This document shows, piece by piece, positions 1 through 11,796 of a DNA stretch of 64,000 nucleotides. Each line of letters opens with the position of its first letter. Positions within the stretch are counted from its first letter, which is position 1. The translations under genes and the position numbers were made by a program. The notes beneath the pieces are model-generated. The model did no database searches. It was not told the DNA's origin and saw only the letters and a list, made by a program, of their open reading frames with translations. This DNA is from Setaria digitata (taxonomy: Eukaryota; Nematoda; Chromadorea; Rhabditida; Setariidae), in the NCBI GenBank assembly GCA_003640385.1, contig RCAB01000075.1, positions 1 through 64,000 of the forward strand, read 5' to 3'.

Positions 1-1467
1 TCTCCCTCCCTTCCTCGAAAATATTTTGCGTTAGAAAAAATTGTGATAAACAAGCCATTCGGCTCAGTGATTCAGCTATTCGCTCTTCACGGAATGTATT
101 GTTTCTTTTTTCTCCTGCTTCACCAGTCGTTGATGGATTCCCCGCCCCGCCTCACCGCGATTACTTCTCCCGTGGTGTCCTCATTGATTCAAGATATTAT
201 TCGATCGAGAAGACCCAGATGCGGCGGGGGAGCTTTCACTCATAATCCCTCACTTTTTTCGGGATCGATCCATTCAGTGCCATCCTTCTCTGTTCTATCT
301 ATCGATCTTGTCGATGATGTACGTCAAAAACTTACACTTTTTACTTATCTATTTTAATCAGTTATTTCAGTTAATACGTAAAACACCCACGCATACGTAT
401 GTGCACACGCATATAAGCGTCTTATTAATTAATAAAACGAAAGTACTGCTTCTTATGCAAAAGACTTTGTATTTATTAACAATTCGTGTTTTTCGTTATT
501 TAATTCGTTTTTCTTTTTAATTGCTATTTTAATTAAAATTTCCCCATGCAATATTTTTACAATGAAAAGTTTTTTGAAGCAAAAAAAAAGAAAAAAAAAA
601 ATCACATACATATAATACCAATTACTTGTTTACCAATAAATTATCTACATATTTGCTAAATAACTTCCTCTTCCTTTCCTAATCGCACACCTTGTTCTCT
701 CTTTGTTTACAGAGATAAGGTAGGATAAAGGTTATCTGTTGTTTCACTTTACTGAAAATCATTTATCAGCATTTTAAAAAATTTAAAATTTGATATGATG
801 AAAAATGGTTCAAATTAGTGATTAATTCGCATTTGATGTGTGCGATAATGTCATGTTCATCATATTTTCCGGGCTTATTTTTTCCTTCTATGCTATACTT
901 ATTAAAATTTTTGGTCCCTTATCTTTATTTGTATTTTTTCTTTCGGAACACGTTAAATCTACTATTACTATTAAAAGGACTATTTTCCACTGAAATGATG
1001 CTACTTAAATGTAATTTTTAATTTTAAGAAAGAAAAGTTGATAATGACAAATGTGTGGCATTTTTTTTTTATGAATGATTTACTTCTTTAATCATCAAAT
1101 CATTCTCTTTTATATCCGTTAATTAGCTTTGCTTGATAATTAACACAATTTTTTACCTCATTTAAATGAGATTTGCAGGTTTTGAAAATTTGAAATAACT
1201 ATTTGAAAAAAAAAAATGCCACTCGGTTCGTTTCTTACTTTTTGTCATTTTTCGTGGGTCGATTGATTACTTATCTTCCTCAGTATAGGATTTCTAAGTT
1301 TCACATAGGGTCTGTGATTTTTCGACGTCCTGAGAATATTCGCATCTTTCTGTTTTAGAGAGGGGTAAAGGGTATCCTCAATAGATGATTGACCTGGTCT
1401 AAGTGGGTAGCACTGTTCGGGAAGGGTTTGCTGCTAGGATAGTGAGTATTCATTTTGCTTTCTCCAG
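1..1467. other. 5' flank of the RBFOX gene
   Basis: No exon was recognised here. The first 310 bases are more GC-rich than the rest, with several CG dinucleotides around 130-290, and could be promoter or untranslated leader. The remainder is AT-rich intron-like or intergenic sequence. Short open frames here start at non-ATG codons or lack coding character. Confidence 0.4.
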
Positions 1468-1570
1468 GACACAAGAGTGGTCTATTAGTTGAATAAAATG
1501 TGGGCTAAACCAATCAATAGTTCTACCTCAATGAGCGGCACTGGAACAGAGCAGATGATGATGGGTCATA
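1462..1570 (+). CDS. Probable first coding exon of the RBFOX gene
   Basis: A strong acceptor (ttgctttctccag) ends at 1467. It is followed by a 30-nt leader and an ATG at 1498, a layout typical of a nematode trans-spliced 5' end. The frame begins [11 protein letters not shown] and is Ser/Met-rich. Ending at 1570 (weak donor gtatcg) it joins in phase to the exon at 2410, making a Met at the junction. A donor at 1564 would also fit and give Val instead. The exon is inferred from sequence alone and the donor is poor, so the RBFOX start could instead be the in-frame ATG at 2418. Confidence 0.5.
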
Positions 1571-4500
1571 GTATCGATCAGTACTTTTATCTGGTATCCA
1601 ACGGCTGGCATAGATTGATTTATGTATCAAATTTTTGGATTTATAGCAATCTTAATTTTCCAAGCTTTGAATTTGAGCTTTTTTTTTGGTGGGAATCTGA
1701 ATTAATTTCAAACTTTTTTAATTAAGATTTTTAAATAAATTTGGCTTGTGTCTTCTGTCATGCTGTAGAGAGATAGCTAGTTATTGGATAGTACGCAGAA
1801 GGAGTATTCCGAGAAGCTTCCCAAGTACATTGCTGGCTGGATATGATTTAATGATCTTCATTTACTGATTGATGTTAACTAATAGCACCGTCACAAATCG
1901 TTTTTTGGCGAAGGCGTGCAATGTTGTTTCTCACATATGATATCTATCGTCGTATTCTGGGGGACTTGTATGGCCGTACCTTCCGTTTGTTAGTCTGTAT
2001 CTTTCGTTTATTTCTGTTTATCCTCGTTTTCCTATCGTTTACCGTCACAGTTGATCAAATATCCAATTTATGAGTCATCATTTAATGGGTGAAAAATTAA
2101 TCGAATTTGGGAATTTCGGTATTGGTGCGGAGTCCTTTTTTCTCCTACACTGAACATCCTATACTTATTTTATCCACCATATCAGCGTGAACTTCAACAT
2201 GTGGACTTCTATAATACTGTAACACCTACATATGCACATCTCGTACGAGTCATACAGTTTATAACCTTTCAACTTGGATTGTTATTAGTCAACATTCACT
2301 TATCTACCATGTTATTTTTTTTCTTTTTTTTCTGAATTAATGACAATATCAGCACGTTACGTTTATTATAATTTATGGTTTCTTCCCCTTACTCAAATAT
2401 TCTTTTCAGTGCAAATTATGCAAGCTTTATATCAGTTATCGGCCAGTGCAGCACCACAAGCGTTTCAAAGTCCTGGACAACCGCCTGTTACTCTTGCAGC
2501 TATGAAGCAGTTCATGCAAGCGGGAGTTCCACCGGTACTATTGCAACAAATCCAAGTAGCTCAACAACAGCAGCTTGCCGCTGCTTCTGCAGGTACTATA
2601 CATTACTTGCAAGGTATATTGAAATTTTTTGAACTAAACTTTTCCTAAAATGAATTTTCGAAGTTGTTTTGGAGAATTCTGAATTAAACATATTAGAATT
2701 AATAATCAAATTAGTATTTGCATCAAAACAATTTTGCACATTTTTTATTGCGTTAAATAGTATAGAAAGTGCTTTTAGCATGATTTCCGTTCTTTATCTG
2801 TTAGGAATAATTTTGTATGGCATTAAATAATACTTGAGTGGTTTAGTCAGGAAAAGAGTTCGTTGTTTTAAATGAATTTGTGTTACGACAAAAAGTCGTT
2901 ATGACCGAATCTTCGTTTGCATTCATTAGTGCTAATTTAGAACACGGTTGCAAGATTCTTGGTAACATCTGATGCTTAGAAATAAATAATTAATTGCTGG
3001 ACTTTTAAATGTGACATTTTTCCAAATGTTGCTTAAGCTAAAGATTTTGTTGGATAATGATTTGGAAAAGTAATGGTTTAGCAGCAGTTTATTTGTGAAT
3101 TAAATACAGCATTGTTTATAATATCAGTTAGCTGGAAAGTGGATAGTGATATTGTAGGCTATTTTTTTAAGTATGGGCTTTCTTTCTTTTGCATGCTGGA
3201 TAGGGAAATGTTTCCCTCTGGAGAGGAACTTACTGTATCACTTGGTGGTTGTGGGGTTTTTTTTTTTTGAATTCATAGTTTATAGTTAATTTAAAAAAGA
3301 AAAGGAAAAATTCGAAGATATTAATTCATAATTGTGAATATTTCGAATATCATAAAGTTCTTTGTAGTTTATACTGAATTCAGTTTAATTTCGTCTAGGC
3401 CTTTGTATGTAATTTCCATTACTATTGAGATTTACGGATATTTTCAAAGATATAGATAATTCAAATTAGGTTTAGAGTAACTTCAAGTCTAGGAGAGTAC
3501 ATTATATAGATTTCATTTCGAAAAAGGCGGCATTTTCTTTTATATGGGAGGTTGTTTTCCTAATGGCTAAATATTTCTGCATGAGACAGATAATTTTGTG
3601 TTGAAGAAATTTAAGGGTATCTATCATTCGCATTTTTTTCTCTTTTGTTTTTAAAATGTGAGCGGTCAATGTCTATTGATCAAAATTGGTGGATGATTAT
3701 GTTAGTTGGAGAAGTAATCAGTGACGAACTAGTGGTAATAAATATTTTCATGTTGCAGTTGTGATTTTATGTTGATGTAATTTACTGCTTTGCGTTTTTT
3801 TTTTTCTTTCTTTGTTATCAGTATAAGAACCGAATTTGCAGCAGCTGCTATGCATCAGTCGAGTGGTTTGCTTGCAGCTCCAGTAGTTGGCGCAGTTGTT
3901 TCAAATGCGGAAGGCGAGAAGCAAGATGAGAAATTGGCACGAGAGCAATATGACCTTCAGGTGCAGATGCAAATGGCTGCAGTTGCAGGGATCGGTCCAC
4001 AAATGCCTCCACCTTCTACAGTTTGTTTTAAAATTTTATAGGCTTTGGGACATTTTGACTAGAAAAAGCTTCATATTTTCCTGTCAGATAAATTTAGATC
4101 GCAAAATAATGTAACATTTTATTTGGTATTATTAATTAACTGTGTTTTTCTCTAGGTCCAGTCGCAGCCAGCGTCATCAAATGCATTAACGACACCGGAC
4201 CCGTCAACTTCATCAAATTCCGTTGACAGCGCACCTAAACGACTGCATGTTTCAAACATACCGTTCCGATTCCGTGATCCTGATTTAAGAGCAATGTTTG
4301 AAAAATATGGGCCAGTAACTGACGTTGAAATAATATTTAATGAGCGGGGTAGTAAGGTAATTTTGTGGAGTTTTTATCAAAAAAAAAAAAAAAAAATTGT
4401 TGCAAATGCAGCGACATTTTGCTTGTCTGGTTATTAGTCGTTGTAAACTTTTTCTGTATGCTTTGAGTTTTGGGGTGAAGCAACCTTTTTCTTCAACTAA

Positions 4501-6674
4501 ACGAAGTGCTGAGGTTTTGAAATGTTACGTGCTTTTAGCTTCTTCTGGTTTTTCCAGGGATTTGGTTTTGTGACTATGGAGAAGTCAGCAGATGCGGAGA
4601 AAGCTAGACAAGAATTGCATGGTTCTTCTGTTGAGGGTCGCAAAATCGAGGTTTGCTTGTTTGTCATGCACCAAATCAAGCCATTTGTTAAAAAAATCGG
4701 CTTATGGCTGCTCTCTGTCTTGGTTGTTACCGAACGTGTAGTTTGCCGGGTATGACGCTATTGCTCATCTGTCTCCCTGATGTATCCTGCAACACGTGCC
4801 TGTCACAGAGTTTGAGCTTCTGGAATATGTTCTACTTGAGCATGAACTTCCCGACACTTTTATTACAGTACCACAAAGTTTCCGTGCCTCCTACTTCTGG
4901 CTGTTAATTTACGATGTTTCCTAGGTTCATGACTTTTGTTTTTGGTTCCTTTTGGAGCGTTGTTAATTATTTGAGAAATTGATTCTAATTTATAGGATGC
5001 CACCTTTTTTCGCCCGAAATGTTTTCTCGAAGATTCTATTTTTCAAAAATAGATTGCAGTGAACCCCACTCCTTTTTTTTTTTTTTTTTGTTTGTTTTAG
5101 ATCCCCCGGATTATTAATTAAACTTAACAACAGGGATCTGTTTTCGCTGGGTAACTTTTCGTATTAGTAGGCGGACTCTATTTTTCTCTTCAAATCCTTT
5201 TCAACACGAAATTTATGGGCAGGTCAAAACATCTATTTCTGGTAGGATTTTATTTCTCACTTGGGTTTAAGAAACAGACTAAAAGTGAATTACAATAATG
5301 TAGCAATCGAAGTGAACTTTTCTAGTTAAAGTTTCGAGAGCCGTAAATGTGGATATTCGAATCTTGAGCTGTTCATAATTCAGAATGCTTCACTCAGGAA
5401 AAAGTTGCAAACCTGTGGTATTGAGAAATGGGGTATTCATAATCTAAAAGATTTCGAAATCCAGTGGAAGAGAGCAGCTGTGATGGTGAACGCACTCTTT
5501 TAGTCACTTTTGAATCGAAACAGTGTTTTTCTCTTGAGCATGACGCTTAATAATTGTTATTAAAAATTCACCGTAGGGGGCGCACATACGTTTTTGGGAT
5601 CGTCTAATTGTGTTTGCTTTACACAGAGAATTTGCATCCTACTGCATTTCTGTATTTTTAATTTTATTTATTTATTTATTTTTTTTTTTAAACGGACTAT
5701 TACTAATCCTTGCGCTCGGATCTTTTCTGATTATATTTAAAGTTTCCTGATCCTTTGCATGGCTACCCATTGAAGTGTGGAAAAATCAAACATTTAATAT
5801 TCATAAGCTATATTTAAAAATAGAAAGACTATTATTTATATATATATATATATTTGTATATATGTGCATAAGACATTGTTTCCACTTCTCCTCCTCCCTC
5901 CCCCTTCCCCCACGTTTGTCCACTTATAAAATATTCCAGCGAACTGTTTCTTTTTTCCTCCCGTCAATGAGCGACTTTTACGTTGTCTTTAATTGTCTAA
6001 TATGTATCCATACCTATTTTTTTCATGAGCGAATATTAATGAGTTCTTTAAATTTCACAAATTTTCAATGGGGAAATATGTTTTTCTTTTTTTTTTTTTT
6101 TATAAACACATTCTTAAATTTGTTGATATTTGGTAAATTTTTCCTTTGCGGTGCTTACTTTTTTCTTCATTGTACGTTTCGCTGGCATGTTTCTCACAAA
6201 AAAAAAAAAAAAAAAAAAGGAAAAGAAAAAAAAGGAAGAAAAAATAATGAAAATAAGACTAAGACTGTGGAAGTTATTTCGGACGACTGCCTAATAGTCG
6301 CCTTTTTTGAGGTGAACTGCGCCACTGCCCGTATACACACCAAGAAGCCGAAAGTCGCACCTGGTGAGCCGAAATCTTTTATTTTATTTTCGAAATAAAG
6401 AAAAAAAAAGGAAAAGAAAGTGACGTTACCTATTTCCCAAATTTAATTTTTTTCAAAAATTTTATTTCTTTTTTCGTTTTTATTCATTTTGTTTATTTTT
6501 CATTTTTTTGAATTCCATGCATAATCTGCATTTTTCCAGTAGAAAAGAGGAAAATTGCGTGAAGTAAAATTTTGCATAACTAATTAATTTCGCAAATTGA
6601 TTGTGCAGATGAAATGTAGTGGAAAATTACTTATGCAAATTGGTTTGCATGTAAAACGATCGGTTGCACGTTTT

Positions 6675-6707
<33 letters not shown>

Positions 6708-8455
6708 AAGAAAGAAATAAGAAAGGTGCAGATTTTGTAACAGCCATCCGGCTCCGTGCTTTTCATTGCATGCAGTTGAACTTTTTACGCGTTGTTGCTT
6801 CAAATAATCTTATTGAAATTCTGCATATACCTAAAAAAAAAAGTAAGAGCAGCTATGTCTGATGGGTATGTTTTTTGTTATAATTATTATTTACTATTAT
6901 CACATTTATTTGTCATTATCATTATTACAATATTACTATTTCCGTTTTAACGTGCAAGCAAACTGCACGAGCAGCGCGCATTTCAAATTAAGATGTAGAA
7001 ATATAAAGTACAGGTTAAAAAAAAAAAAAAGTACGGTACCGAATGTTTTGCAGTTTTGTCGGTTTTCAGTGCTCATTTCCACGCGCTGCACTTGTAGCGC
7101 CTACGCATGTTTTGTCAAGTTACGCTGAAAGTTTTTATGGTATATGCTCTCACATTTTACTGTGCATGAATAGTTTGCGAAATGTTTTTTTCCTTTTCTC
7201 CATATTTTCGTTTTGTATCTACTAAAATTCGTATTTGAAACTTGAATGGAAATTTAATTCGGAAATTTTTTAAAAAAAAAGAAGGAAAAAATGGTCTGGT
7301 AAGAAAGAAAATTAATTGCTTCTAATACAAAAAAAAAAAAGAAAGATTGCAGAAAAAAATACATACAGAAAAAACAGTAGTGAAACGAGGTGAAAATAAA
7401 AAAGAAAGGATCAGAGCAGAGATTAAATTTTTTTTTTTTTTTTTTAAGAAAGCTCTTGGCGCTTGTAGTTTGCTGCTCTTAATTTCGTTATATTATTATC
7501 AATTATTATAATGTTATAGATTTTCGAACTATTTCGGCCTCATCTTTTTTTTTCTTTTTATTTCATTTCATTTTTTTCTTTTTACTTTACTTTATTTGTC
7601 TCTTTTTTATCCTTATTATTTGTTTATTTATTATTATATTACTTTTCAGTTATTTTTATTTTCATTGTTTTGGGAGAGCGGAAAATATGATGTATTATAT
7701 AATAAATTTGGATTGTATGCATATTTCCAGGGATGGTGGATGCTAGTTTGGCGGTTGCAGCATTGCAGGGTGCTGCACTTCAACAAGCGGCTGCAGCAAA
7801 TCGTGCATTATATCTCCGGAATCCACTGGCACAAGCGTTAGCGGTACGGAATTTACAAAATCTCAACGTGCAAAATCAGCTTGCCGCACTTGGACAGCCG
7901 CAACAGTTGAATTTTATTACACCAGCTCTTGCAGCTCAGATGCAAAATCAGAGTCTATTGTTGGGTGCTGCGCAGCTCCCACAAACTACTCAACCACTGC
8001 AGCAGTCTTACGATCCAGCAGCTTTACTGACTGAGCAAGCACGTTTGCAGCTTGTTGCTGCGCAGGGTATGTTGAAGTTATGTTCTCATGCACTGAGATT
8101 ATGAAAAGAGTGATTCTTCTAAAATGTTTAATTTCCTAATCAAGTTTACCCTGACTAGACTTTTGACTAAACCCTGAACTAATCTTTGGAAACTTGATCG
8201 ATAACCTTTCGCCCGTCAGTTTTATCGCTTTTTGACGATTGAATTTGCATTAGAAATGTTTACTTTTTTCCAGCAGCGAATCCGGCTTTGATGGCAGCGG
8301 CAGCAGCGGCAGCACGTAATGCCGTAGCAAGCACAGCTGGTACCACATCTATTGGTGAACAGTATCTTGGTCAAGCACTGACAGCAGCATTACCAGGTTA
8401 TCCAGCTGTAGCCGCAGCTACATATCGTACACTGAATCGTTTTGCACCTTACTGA
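1498..8455 (+). CDS. fox-1: RBFOX/FOX-1 family RNA-binding splicing regulator
   Basis: Nuclear regulator of alternative splicing that binds (U)GCAUG. Exons: 1498-1570 (uncertain), 2410-2592, 3842-4020, 4156-4356, 4558-4650, 6312-6363, 7731-8066 and 8274-8455. All junctions are in phase, giving about 432 residues (405 from the Met at 2418), close to nematode FOX-1/ASD-1 length. The single RRM lies near residues 175-250. RNP2 reads LHVSNI, followed by [10 protein letters not shown] and [14 protein letters not shown]1 (GFGFVTM) begins exon 4558-4650, and [18 protein letters not shown] follows. The flanks are Ala/Gln-rich, and the protein ends LNRFAPY-stop, the family's hallmark C-terminus. The 93-nt exon 4558-4650 removes half the RRM in frame if skipped, as does the 93-nt RBFOX exon in vertebrates. 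TGCATG sites occur in the introns. Identity is nearly certain; the 5' end is the weak point. Confidence 0.94.
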
Positions 8456-9383
8456 AATTTAATACTTTTGGAAATCATCTATTGAAGTGAAGTGTTTTCG
8501 TGTTTTTCTACGAAACATTATCAAGTTTACATTAGTGTTTTTGTTATAATACCTGAATGCTTTCATCACTTTTTTCAAAATGAATCAGCAAGACTGATTT
8601 TTTTTTTTTTTTTTTTGTTTTAAAGCTCTTTCTCTATATTTGAGCTGTAGAGCGTTTCCTCGTGTCAGTTTGAATTGAAGGCTTCAATTTCGTTTTGTTG
8701 GATCTTTTACACTACACGTTTTTCAAACTTTTGTCTTTGTGTGCTTTCTTAGCATAGTTTTGAAATTTAATAAGATTGGGAGACATATACTTTTTGAGAT
8801 ATTTTGATGGACATAGTTGGGTAATTCATGCTTAATTGGTTGTTTAGTAGGGATTCGATATCCTAAAGCGGTAGCTTATGAAGAAAGTAGTGGTTTCTCC
8901 CAACATTTTTAAGACAATAACTGTGCGTCAGTGACGTCACACCAAGTTAGCCGGAAATCTTAAGATTAGTTTGGAATATCAAGCTATTGTCAAGTGAGTT
9001 TAAAAGTGGCTTACTCTGCCTTAAGCAGAAGTGCCATTTACAACAGTTTAATTTAAGAAATGTATATTTACGCTGTTCTTAATTCTACTCCGAGGAATTG
9101 GGGAAAATGAAATTGTCACCACTTATTTATTAACTGAAAGTCTCAGTTTACATGTTGCTTTAGAAGTTTCTATCTTTTGCATTCGTAACAAATACTGCGA
9201 GCTTTTTCCATCATTTTTCTTTTCTTTGAAGTATTATGCTAATTTTTTTGGTGTACTTTATGGAGTCTTTTTATCATCAGTGCAATTGTATGGGTTATGT
9301 TTGTATTAAGTGTACTTGTGGGTTGGGGAGTAATTTCGATATGGGGATTCTGAGAGATCTGGGTGGTATTCTGTAAGGCCTAC

Positions 9384-9388
<5 letters not shown>

Positions 9389-9420
<32 letters not shown>
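9389..9420. repeat. (AT)16 microsatellite
   Basis: Uninterrupted dinucleotide run directly followed by GTGTGCATG, so a TGCATG element abuts it. Confidence 0.95.
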
Positions 9421-9425
<5 letters not shown>

Positions 9426-11738
9426 CATGCGTATATTTATTTGTCCAGCTTACGGAATTAACCATAATATTGCCGCAGAATGATCGTCATTCAAAATTAT
9501 CTCCATCTATTCAGTTTTCTTTTTATTGTTCATGGCAGTTTTTTTATTACAATTATTGGTTACAGCCTGAAGCTTTAGCAGCGCGTTATACGCTTGGAAA
9601 AACCAATGAATCTTTTTTTCTATTTCAATTTTGAATTTGTTAACGTTATTGTGGTATCTCTTCTTATATACGGTTTTATTTCATTCTGTTTTTTTCTCTC
9701 GTTGATTTATTTGAAAAATGATGTTTTCTATAATCATAATCATACAGTCTGTCATTTCTCGTAAATTTGTCCTCTCTTGGAAAAACGTATGTTTTATCTT
9801 TCATCTAACTTGCTACTCTGCATAATTTGTCAATGTTGCTATGTTGAACAATGCTTTAAATTTTTTCCGGATTAGGATTTCATTTTGGATTTTATAAAAT
9901 TTTTAATTCATGGATAAGTTGCCGTAGCTCAGCACTTTCGATGGAAAAGGCTTTTAGCGTAGCCTATTCCTGGCTGCAGTTTTTCCAGTTACGGCGATTT
10001 TTTTGCATTTGAATTTTTACTCAGTTCTGGATCTGGATCACCAGGTAAGGTTCGAGGAGGAGTTACAGTTGGTTTTTCGGTTGAGGATTACATGGAATAA
10101 AGGAAGGGAAAAACCATGATATCTCTGAGTAGGTCCTTTATAGTCCTAACTAAAATCAGAAATTATTTCGGTAGAAACGGCGGGAGAATAATTTGCCTGA
10201 TTCAGTCTGTTTTTAACATTCGAAAATCTGTTGTATTTGGAAGTATCCGTTGCGTTTTAAAATGGTGTTTAAAGATAAAATCTAGTCCGAACTTCCTTGT
10301 GCTTATTTCTTGACTCAGAACAAACATTATTTCAAGTGGAAGAAATAGACGTCTCAATGGAAATCGTTATTGAGAATAGGAGATGAAAGAGACGAGTAAT
10401 TAATCTTATTCACTATGGTATGAGGTCAGGCACAGTGTAATTATAGCACAGATGGGCGAATGACATTTGATGCTACGGTCTGTTGAAGAGCAAAAATTTG
10501 CGGAAATCAAGCAAGGTGAAAAAAGTTTTTCCCTCTGATCTGAAATGTTATCGCTGGTAGTAGGGAAACAGTTTCAGCATTTGTGGAACGTATTATTTCG
10601 GCGTAAATTAAGCTGTTTGATTAACCGACTCTGATTACTGGGCAGCAAAGTGCTTGAAAAACAGTGACCATCTCAAGACTGACTGCACAAGTATAATTTG
10701 TTACACTTCTCTCACATCGTCCCTAGCACCCCCTATAACTTGAATATCAAATTTGCACACTTACATTCACATTCTTTCGAGCTTTTATTCCATTCCATTA
10801 TCTAGAACTTTTGCTTAAAGCATATATTCTTGATCGAAATACAACTTTTCATGTTGCAAAAATTCATGTCTAAAACCATCATGATTAAAAATTTGAAAGA
10901 AAGGAAAAACACTTTAGCAAGTGAAGAAAATGGCATAAAAATGTTGATAATTGCTGAACAAAAAAGTAAGAATGTGTTCAAGACGAGGTGGGTAAAGTCA
11001 GTATCTAGAGATACATCAATTTCCGATAGGAATCACTAGTGCGGCATAGAGATACAAGTGTAAAACTCGGAAATGATTTTAGAATCGATACATAAAAATA
11101 TGTGACTGTTGCACATTCAATGTGGCACAATTCGGCATTAGGGACAAACTACTTATACATGAATGAAACTTCATTACAATTTAAATTTGTTGAAATGTGT
11201 AGAATCATCCAGTCAAATTATCACGACATGCAATATAATACGAATGGCTTATTTCGAAATATACAATCCCACCCGTCTTCCCAAATAAGAATTCAGGAAA
11301 AGGATAGACAAAAATTGCGTATTACTGAGAACTGTTTAAAGTTTCAAAATAGAGAAGAGAGGCCATGAGATACATTTATAATAAAGTATGGTGTACAGTG
11401 TACATGGGGAACACAAAACACAATTATCAAAAGAGGGTAGAGAGGTGGTAGAAATTCCAAACATAGGTTAGGAAGACGAAGGACATCACAGAGGACACAG
11501 AGTTGTACATGCAAGGACATTTTACAACAGTTTAGCAGTGCTATCGTTAACTTGAGCTATACAACCCTGGAAAAATTTTATCAGCACCGATAATCTTCGT
11601 AGAGGGATCAAAGAAGTGGTGGTAATCTCGTACCAGTACTTCCACTATGTTCACCTTGAAACAATTGATTGTGTAACAAATACCGGAAAATGGCACAAAT
11701 CAGTCTGTAACTGTAAACAATCAATAAAAGTATACAAA

Positions 11739-11740
<2 letters not shown>

Positions 11741-11777
<37 letters not shown>
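11741..11777. repeat. (AT)n microsatellite
   Basis: Uninterrupted AT run ending 20 bases past the RMND5 stop codon, so it would lie in that gene's 3' untranslated region. Confidence 0.95.
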
Positions 11778-11778
<1 letters not shown>

Positions 11779-11796
11779 CTCAATCGGAGGGAAGTA

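Larger units (their letters stand above)
8456..11796. other. Convergent 3' region between RBFOX and RMND5
   Basis: This stretch holds the 3' untranslated region of the + strand RBFOX gene and that of the - strand RMND5 gene. It includes an (AT)16 run at 9389-9420 and another AT run at 11741-11777. A perfect CRE palindrome TGACGTCA sits at 8933-8940. A possible alternative RBFOX terminal exon near 9582 is described in the findings. An 81-codon ATG frame at 11123-11368 (+) has no recognisable domain and is probably chance. Nothing else was recognised. Confidence 0.5.

Noticed and set aside
5340..5380. TTCGAATC resembling a tRNA B box
   Set aside because: No A box or acceptor stem can be paired around it. 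No tRNA was found in the window.
5775..6398. 207-codon plus-strand ORF
   Set aside because: Most of it is intronic poly-T/poly-A translated as Phe and Lys. Only its last part (6312-6363) is a true RBFOX exon.
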